Part shown: positions 5,817-9,873 of the stretch, piece by piece | Layout: every line of letters starts with the position of its first letter | How positions within the stretch are numbered: the first letter of the stretch is position 1 | Origin: an uncultured Clostridia bacterium | GTDB lineage: Bacteria > Bacillota > Clostridia > TANB77 > CAG-508 | Length of the DNA stretch: 9,873 bases | Reading direction: 5' to 3' | NCBI GenBank assembly: GCA_934153805.1 | Contig: CAKPFO010000051.1 | Span: 1-9,873, forward strand | Notes under the pieces: model-generated | What the model was told of the DNA's origin: nothing | Database searches by the model: none | Seen by the model: only the letters and a program-made list of their open reading frames with translations | Position numbers and translations under genes: made by a program

Positions 5817-6065
5817 ATGGAAGAAAAAAATGTAAATATGGCAGAACCAATGAATGGTGGAGTTGAATACGGAAAAGCAGAAGCTTTACCTACTAAAGTT
5901 AATGCTTGGACAAAAATTAAAAACTTTTTATTCCAAGAAATAACTGTAGAATTAACACCAAAGCAAGAAAAAGTATTCCAAGAGGTACATGATTTTTGGC
6001 ATCAAGATGTAACATGGCAAGGAATAAAAGATTTTTGGTTACAAGATATCGAAATAACTTTATAA
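5817..6065 (+). CDS. small protein of unknown function with three FWxQD-like repeats
   Basis: 82 residues. The ATG at 5817 lies 9 bases after AAGGAGG and is the first start in the frame after it. There is no signal peptide, no membrane segment and no Cys. Residues 1-30 are a polar, probably flexible arm. Residues 31-82 hold three imperfect copies of the pattern Asn/Asp-Phe-Trp/Leu-x-Gln-Glu/Asp-Ile/Val: NFLFQEITV at 36-44, DFWHQDVTW at 59-67 and DFWLQDIEI at 72-80. Between the first two is LTPKQEKVFQEVH, a likely amphipathic helix. Copies 2 and 3 are 13 residues apart, copies 1 and 2 are 23 apart. I do not recognise a named family; I have an impression of similar short clostridial proteins but cannot name one. 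A good promoter, a strong ribosome binding site, a terminator and phased regulator boxes show it is a real single-gene unit. The aromatic repeats could bind a partner protein or lie on a membrane face. Confidence 0.85.
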   Translation: MEEKNVNMAEPMNGGVEYGKAEALPTKVNAWTKIKNFLFQEITVELTPKQEKVFQEVHDFWHQDVTWQGIKDFWLQDIEITL

Positions 6066-6071
6066 ATGATT

Positions 6072-6099
6072 AGAGGTATGATGGACATATCTCTTTTTT
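6072..6099 (+). terminator. intrinsic terminator after the 82-residue gene
   Basis: AGAGGTATG 6072-6080 pairs with CATATCTCT 6086-6094 (9 bp with one G-U) around the loop ATGGA. A run of six T follows. Confidence 0.85.
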
Positions 6100-6189
6100 A
6101 TTGTAAATTCCTCTAGGATTTATATAAAAATGAAAAATTTTTAATAAATATTGTATAAAAGAAAAATCTGTATAAAAGTAGTTGAAATG

Positions 6190-6205
6190 TTACAATAAAA
6201 TTACA
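6190..6205 (-). promoter_or_regulatory. WalR/OmpR-family-like box in the sortase operon leader
   Basis: TTACA at 6190 and 6201 are 11 bases apart. The minus strand reads TGTAAT-N5-TGTAAC, a full match to the WalR-type box and the same as the two pairs at 5695-5729. It lies about 210 bases upstream of the best -35, far for simple activation, so its target promoter is uncertain. Confidence 0.45.
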
Positions 6206-6293
6206 AAAAATGGAAATAAAACAGGACAATTTATATCTTTTTAAGGAACTGAATAGACTATAAAAATAAGACAAAAAACAGTTTCCATTTTTT
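6205..6293 (+). repeat. inverted repeat with alternative hairpin, possible attenuator
   Basis: AAAAAATGGAAA 6205-6216 is the exact complement of TTTCCATTTTTT 6282-6293 (12 bp, 65-base loop). The same 3' arm can instead pair through CAGTTTCC 6279-6286 with GGAACTG 6245-6251 (7 bp plus a one-base bulge), directly before ATTTTTT. The two folds exclude each other. Low sequence complexity makes chance a real alternative. Confidence 0.3.
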
Positions 6294-6377
6294 GACATTT
6301 TTAAAAAGAAAAAGACGCAAACCCTTACAACATAATAGGTTGACATAAATAGAAAAAGTCAAGAATTGTAAAAAAAT

Positions 6378-6441
6378 GTAAACAAAAAATGCAAAATAAA
6401 TGGCAAAAAATGTTTACTTTTTTGAATTCATTTGATACAAT
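6378..6441 (+). promoter_or_regulatory. promoter and possible operator of the sortase operon
   Basis: An extended -10, TGATACAAT, lies at 6433-6441, with TTTACT at 6413-6418 as a -35 at 17-base spacing. The inverted repeat GTAAACA 6378-6384 / TGTTTAC 6411-6417 covers the -35, so a repressor or activator could act there. The start codon is 36 bases after the -10. Confidence 0.55.
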
Positions 6442-6476
6442 GAGGACGCAAAAATAAATTATAGGAGGAGGATAAA

Positions 6477-7475
6477 ATGAATAAGACAGTTTTAAGGGTA
6501 ACAACATTATTTATTTTATTATTAGCTATCATATTACTTCCAAGTATTACATCAGCTGAAACAAATAGTATAATAGTAAAGCAAACAAAAGATTACATAA
6601 TTTACAACGAAAGCATGATGAATGAAGAATTCACATTTGCTTTTAGTGATACTAATGAAAAAACAAATTTAATTTTCTTTCCATCTGCAAAAGATGCAAA
6701 TAGCACAGATGCAAAAAATGTGGCTTATGTTGATGATACAACAAGAAGCTATGTGAGTGAAACATCAGATACATACTTTTTTGTAAGAAATAAAAAAGGA
6801 GAATATGTAATTGATGCAGAAAAAATCAATTTAAAAAATGCATTTGACAAAGAGCTAGTAGAAACAACAACTAAAAGAATAAAAGTAGATACAACAAAAA
6901 GCAACGTTACTACTGCAACAATAGATGGAGTTAAAACAGAAGTAACAAAAGGAAAAGTAGAAATAACAGATAACAGCGATGCACAATACTCATATATATT
7001 AATTAAATTACCAACAAATGAAGAAAATAACTATTCAAAATTGATGAATTTAGCAGAAAAGATATCTAATAAAGATGAATTAGATAAATTGAATTTTATG
7101 CAAAAATTAGAATTGATGAATAGTTTTTATGCTATATATACACAATTAGAGCCAAAGCAAAATGATAGTGCATGGCTACCAGTTGAAAATTTAGAAATCT
7201 TACAACCACAAGATTCTAAAAATGGAGAGCAATATATAGTATTTATTAAAAGTGCTAATGGTAATGAAACAACAATAGATGCACAATTTATGACTTGCTA
7301 TGATAAATATAATCCAATATATGAAAAAGAAACAGTTACGATAAAAGAAACATCTAAGCTTCCAGTTACATATGATAGTATTGCATTAATAGTAATATTT
7401 GCAATCGTTATAGTAGCTATAGTTATTGTATTAGTAGTAAGAAAAAAAGCAAGCAAAAAAGAGGAAAATAAATAA
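6477..7475 (+). CDS. secreted single-pass surface protein with LPVTY sorting-like C-terminus
   Basis: 332 residues. The ATG at 6477 follows AGGAGGAG with 8-base spacing. Residues 1-27 are a signal peptide (basic start, Leu/Ile core, likely cleavage after TSA). Residues 28-290 are an extracellular region of unknown fold, rich in Thr, Asn and Lys, with a helical part around 183-222 and one Cys (C274). The C-terminus has the layout of a cell-wall sorting signal: LPVTYDS at 295-301, a hydrophobic helix at 302-321, then RKKASKKEENK. Standard signals read LPxTG; here the fifth position is Tyr. The sortase gene overlaps its stop codon by one base, so it is the most obvious candidate substrate of that sortase. 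Alternatively it is simply an anchored type I membrane protein. I do not recognise the ectodomain. Confidence 0.85.
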   Translation: MNKTVLRVTTLFILLLAIILLPSITSAETNSIIVKQTKDYIIYNESMMNEEFTFAFSDTNEKTNLIFFPSAKDANSTDAKNVAYVDDTTRSYVSETSDTYFFVRNKKGEYVIDAEKINLKNAFDKELVETTTKRIKVDTTKSNVTTATIDGVKTEVTKGKVEITDNSDAQYSYILIKLPTNEENNYSKLMNLAEKISNKDELDKLNFMQKLELMNSFYAIYTQLEPKQNDSAWLPVENLEILQPQDSKNGEQYIVFIKSANGNETTIDAQFMTCYDKYNPIYEKETVTIKETSKLPVTYDSIALIVIFAIVIVAIVIVLVVRKKASKKEENK

Positions 7476-8056
7476 TGAAAAAATTTTGTGATATTCTTCT
7501 AGTGATGCTAATTATTATAGCAATTGTTGTTGGAATATTAATATGCAATAAATATGTAGGAAGACAAAAAAACGAAAAGAAACTATCAGAAATAGTTACA
7601 GCAATAGAAAATATAGATGTTGCTGAGGCACAAAAAAAGCAAGAAAAAATAAAAATTGAAGGATATGAGGTTGAAGGAATTATAGAAATTCCAAAAATCA
7701 ATATAAAGTATCCAATAATAAATGAAACAAATGATGCTGCGATGAAAGTGTCAATTACTAAATTTTGGGGCAATAAAATAAACGAAATAGGTAATTACAC
7801 TATGGCAGGTCATAACAACAAAGATGGTACGATGTTTGGAAAAACAAAGTATTTGGAAATAGGCGACACTATAAAAATGACCGATTTAAGTCTTAATACT
7901 ATAGAATATGAAATATTTAAAATTTACACTATAGATCCAGATGATGTAACATGTGTAGAAAGTATAGAACCAGGCACTAGGGAAATAACATTGATAACAT
8001 GTACAAATGGACACAAAAATAGACTTATTACAAAGGCAAGAGAAATAGAAAGCTAA
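7475..8056 (+). CDS. sortase (membrane-anchored cysteine transpeptidase), class uncertain, D-like
   Basis: 193 residues. The ATG at 7475 overlaps the previous stop (TAATG), implying translational coupling. Residues 5-24 are the N-terminal membrane anchor, and the catalytic domain faces outside. The sortase triad is visible: H113 in TMAGHNN, C176 in ITLITCTNG and R183 in HKNRLI. GIIEIPKINIKYPI at 68-81 is the usual first strand, and FGKTKYLEIGDTI at 121-133 the segment after the His. No Asp-Pro-Trp/Phe lid of class C pilin polymerases is seen, and the short length argues against class B, so a class D-like housekeeping or special-purpose enzyme is most likely. It cleaves after Thr in a sorting motif and joins the protein to peptidoglycan or another subunit. 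The candidates here are its neighbours at 6477 and 8079. Confidence 0.93.
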   Translation: MKKFCDILLVMLIIIAIVVGILICNKYVGRQKNEKKLSEIVTAIENIDVAEAQKKQEKIKIEGYEVEGIIEIPKINIKYPIINETNDAAMKVSITKFWGNKINEIGNYTMAGHNNKDGTMFGKTKYLEIGDTIKMTDLSLNTIEYEIFKIYTIDPDDVTCVESIEPGTREITLITCTNGHKNRLITKAREIES

Positions 8057-8078
8057 TTATTTAATAGGGGGGTAAAAA

Positions 8079-9873
8079 ATGAAAGCACGATTTAATTATA
8101 AGAGTAGAAAAACTATTATAGTTACAATAGCTATTGTTGCATTATTAGCATTATCTGCTACAGGTGTATATGTGTTTACAAAAGGTAATGATAATGCAGA
8201 AGCTTTTACAGAGAATAATACTGTAATAGATGGCTCTTCTCAAGCAGGTTCAGAAGAGAATCAAACTACTCAAAGTGATGAACAAACGATACAACCAAAT
8301 ATAGATGGACAGAATGGTACAACAACAGAAAATAATGAACAAGGAACAACAGAAAATAATACTCAAAATACTACAGGACAGGGAACAACAAATGTATCTG
8401 GAGGTACAACAACAAGTACTACTGCTCCAACTGTTCCAAATAATGAGTATGTAACAGAAAGACAAGAAGAAGTAGAGAGATTAGTTGCAGAAGATTATTT
8501 AGTTGGATGGACACCAATTAGTTTAGCTGCAATTACAAGTAACATTGAGCTAAATAAAGATGAACTTGTACCAGAATTTGAAATTGAAAAAGTTGCTACT
8601 TTAGTAAATGGAGAAGAAATTGTTAAGGATGAAAATGGAAAAGTAGAAACTAAAGTTCAAAAAGGTGATAAAGTTACATATACAATAACAATTAGAAATA
8701 CAGGTAATGTAACATTACAAGACATAAATATTTCAGATGAATTAATAAATTATAGTGAAACAATAAGAGTTTTAGCTATCGGGGATGAAATCGTAAAGAC
8801 AGTAGAATATACAGTAAATGAACAAGATATGAACGAAGACGAGGAAATTGTAAATGTTGTAAAAGCAACAGTTACAGACCAAACAAATCCAGATAAAACT
8901 ATAGAAAAAGAAGACGAAGAAATAGTACCAGTTAATCCATATATAACAGTAAGTGGAGAAAAAACATGGGTAGACTATGACAACAAAGAAAATACAAGAC
9001 CAGAAACAATTACTGTTGAAATATTAAATGGAAATGATGTAGTAGACACAATAACAGTAACAGCAGAAAATGGATGGAGCTATACATCAAAAGAATTACC
9101 AAAATATGATGCAGAGAATAACGTTATAAACTATACAGTAAGAGAGCAAAGTGTAGAAAAATACACAACAACAGTAGAAGGAACAGCAATAGCAAACACA
9201 TTAAATTATGTACCAATGGTAACAGTAAGTGGAATAAAAACATGGGTAGACTATGATAACAAAGAAAATACAAGACCAGAAACAATTACTGTTGAAGTAT
9301 TAAATGAAACTGAAATAGTAGACACAATAACGGTAACAGCAAAAAATGGATGGAAGTATACATCAAAAGAACTACCAAAATATGATGCAAATAATAATGT
9401 AATAAACTATACAGTGAGAGAGCAAAGCGTAGATAAATACACAACAACTGTAAATGACAAGAATATAACAAATACATTAAACTATGTACCAATGGTAACA
9501 ATAAGTGGAACAAAAACATGGGTAGACTACAATAACCAAGAAAATACAAGACCAGAAAAAATAACTATAGAAGTATTAAATGGAGAAAAAGTAGTAGATA
9601 CAATAATAGCAACAGCAGAAAACGGATGGAAGTATACATCAAAAGAGCTTCCAAAATATGCAGATAAAAATGCAACTACACCAATAGTATATACAGTAAG
9701 AGAAGCAAATGTAGATACAAAATATGAAGCAACAGTAGTTGAAAACAACATAACAAACACAATAAAAGATGTACCAATGGTAACAATAAGCGGAGAAAAA
9801 ACATGGGTAGACTACAATAACCAAGAAAATACAAGACCAGAAAAAATAACTATAGAAGTATTAAATGGAGAAA
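8079..9873 (+). CDS. Cna-B repeat adhesin or pilus-like surface protein (partial at right edge)
   Basis: At least 598 residues, open at the right edge. The ATG at 8079 follows a G-rich ribosome binding site (AGGGGGGT at 8066-8073), 22 bases after the sortase stop. Residues 12-33 are a signal or anchor helix. Residues 50-120 are a Thr/Asn/Gln-rich low-complexity linker. Residues 165-287 form a DUF11-like beta domain (KGDKVTYTITIRNTGNVTL). From 291 there are tandem Cna-B domains starting at 291, 383, 475 and 570 (periods 92, 92, 95), each opening Ser-Gly-x-Lys-Thr-Trp-Val-Asp-Tyr. In Cna-B domains a Lys and an Asn form an intramolecular isopeptide bond with help from a Glu. The matching residues in domain 1 are K295, E356 and N373, and they recur in domains 2 and 3. 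Such rods project a ligand-binding head or build pili. Any LPxTG-like signal lies off the window. Confidence 0.92.
   Translation, partial: MKARFNYKSRKTIIVTIAIVALLALSATGVYVFTKGNDNAEAFTENNTVIDGSSQAGSEENQTTQSDEQTIQPNIDGQNGTTTENNEQGTTENNTQNTTGQGTTNVSGGTTTSTTAPTVPNNEYVTERQEEVERLVAEDYLVGWTPISLAAITSNIELNKDELVPEFEIEKVATLVNGEEIVKDENGKVETKVQKGDKVTYTITIRNTGNVTLQDINISDELINYSETIRVLAIGDEIVKTVEYTVNEQDMNEDEEIVNVVKATVTDQTNPDKTIEKEDEEIVPVNPYITVSGEKTWVDYDNKENTRPETITVEILNGNDVVDTITVTAENGWSYTSKELPKYDAENNVINYTVREQSVEKYTTTVEGTAIANTLNYVPMVTVSGIKTWVDYDNKENTRPETITVEVLNETEIVDTITVTAKNGWKYTSKELPKYDANNNVINYTVREQSVDKYTTTVNDKNITNTLNYVPMVTISGTKTWVDYNNQENTRPEKITIEVLNGEKVVDTIIATAENGWKYTSKELPKYADKNATTPIVYTVREANVDTKYEATVVENNITNTIKDVPMVTISGEKTWVDYNNQENTRPEKITIEVLNGE
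8949..9873 (+). repeat. tandem Cna-B domain-coding repeats (3 full, 1 partial)
   Basis: Repeat units begin at 8949, 9225, 9501 and 9786. Units 1 and 2 resemble each other most (both read GACTATGA.AACAAAGAAAAT). Units 3 and 4 share another subtype, differing at only a few of their first 88 bases. This suggests duplication in steps and makes unit number likely to vary between strains. Confidence 0.9.

Larger units (their letters stand above)
6100..6476. other. long AT-rich leader region of the sortase operon
   Basis: About 375 bases without a credible gene on either strand. It contains a paired TTACA site (6190-6205), a 12-bp inverted repeat (6205-6216 with 6282-6293), a competing hairpin ending in T residues, an exact 8-base repeat GACGCAAA at 6314 and 6445, and the promoter at 6413-6441 with an overlapping inverted repeat. 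I see no known riboswitch core. Confidence 0.5.

Noticed and set aside
6340..6368. Promoter from TTGACA at 6340
   Set aside because: No acceptable -10 at 16-19 bases; the TTTACT/TGATACAAT pair at 6413-6441 is better placed.
6314..6452. c-di-GMP (GEMM) riboswitch, from the word GACGCAAA at 6314 and 6445
   Set aside because: The paired stems and the second conserved tetraloop-receptor and GG-rich parts of the motif are absent around both copies.

Overview
The window is very AT-rich DNA with strong AGGAGG-type ribosome binding sites, a SpoVT-type sporulation regulator, Gram-positive sortase machinery and clostridial-style prepilin leaders. This points to a low-GC, probably endospore-forming member of the Clostridia (Bacillota), most likely a host-associated lineage. 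That placement is inference from gene content, not a database match. Every gene seen is on the + strand.

Layout. (1) 1-1023 is the 3' part of a GLUG-repeat surface protein gene, open at the left edge. (2) 1024-3289 is an island of toxin-related genes. It holds what looks like a decayed type III toxin-antitoxin locus: a promoter, three tandem units that can each fold as an H-type pseudoknot RNA, an intrinsic terminator, and a toxin cut to 35 codons. Next come an intact type II antitoxin/toxin pair of the RelE/ParE type and an HTH-Fic AMPylator with its inhibitory motif. (3) 3302-4990 is a second, complete GLUG gene with a type IV prepilin-like leader. It shares near-identical DNA with the first copy at both ends but has a wholly different central repeat region. 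A strong terminator follows. (4) 5126-5680 is spoVT. (5) 5817-6065 encodes an 82-residue protein of unknown function built on three Phe-Trp-x-Gln-Asp-like repeats, with its own promoter and terminator. (6) 6477 to the right edge is a surface-protein operon: a secreted single-pass membrane protein with an unusual LPVTY sorting-like C-terminus, a sortase, and a large Cna-B-repeat adhesin or pilus-like protein that runs off the window.

How it fits together. Much of the window makes or regulates the cell surface: two paralogous GLUG proteins, and a sortase with two probable envelope substrates. Paired TTACA half-sites with an 11-bp period (TGTAA-N6-TGTAA on the minus strand) lie upstream of the 82-residue gene (two pairs) and in the long leader of the sortase operon (one pair). 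They match the published WalR-type box and suggest one envelope-responsive regulator for both units. The toxin island sits exactly between the two GLUG paralogs, whose shared end blocks form direct repeats that could recombine, either swapping the variable centres or deleting the island.

Most notable points: the pseudoknot array with compensatory base changes, the mosaic GLUG pair, the LPVTY signal beside a sortase, the uncharacterised FWxQD-repeat protein, and the 11-bp-phased regulatory sites.
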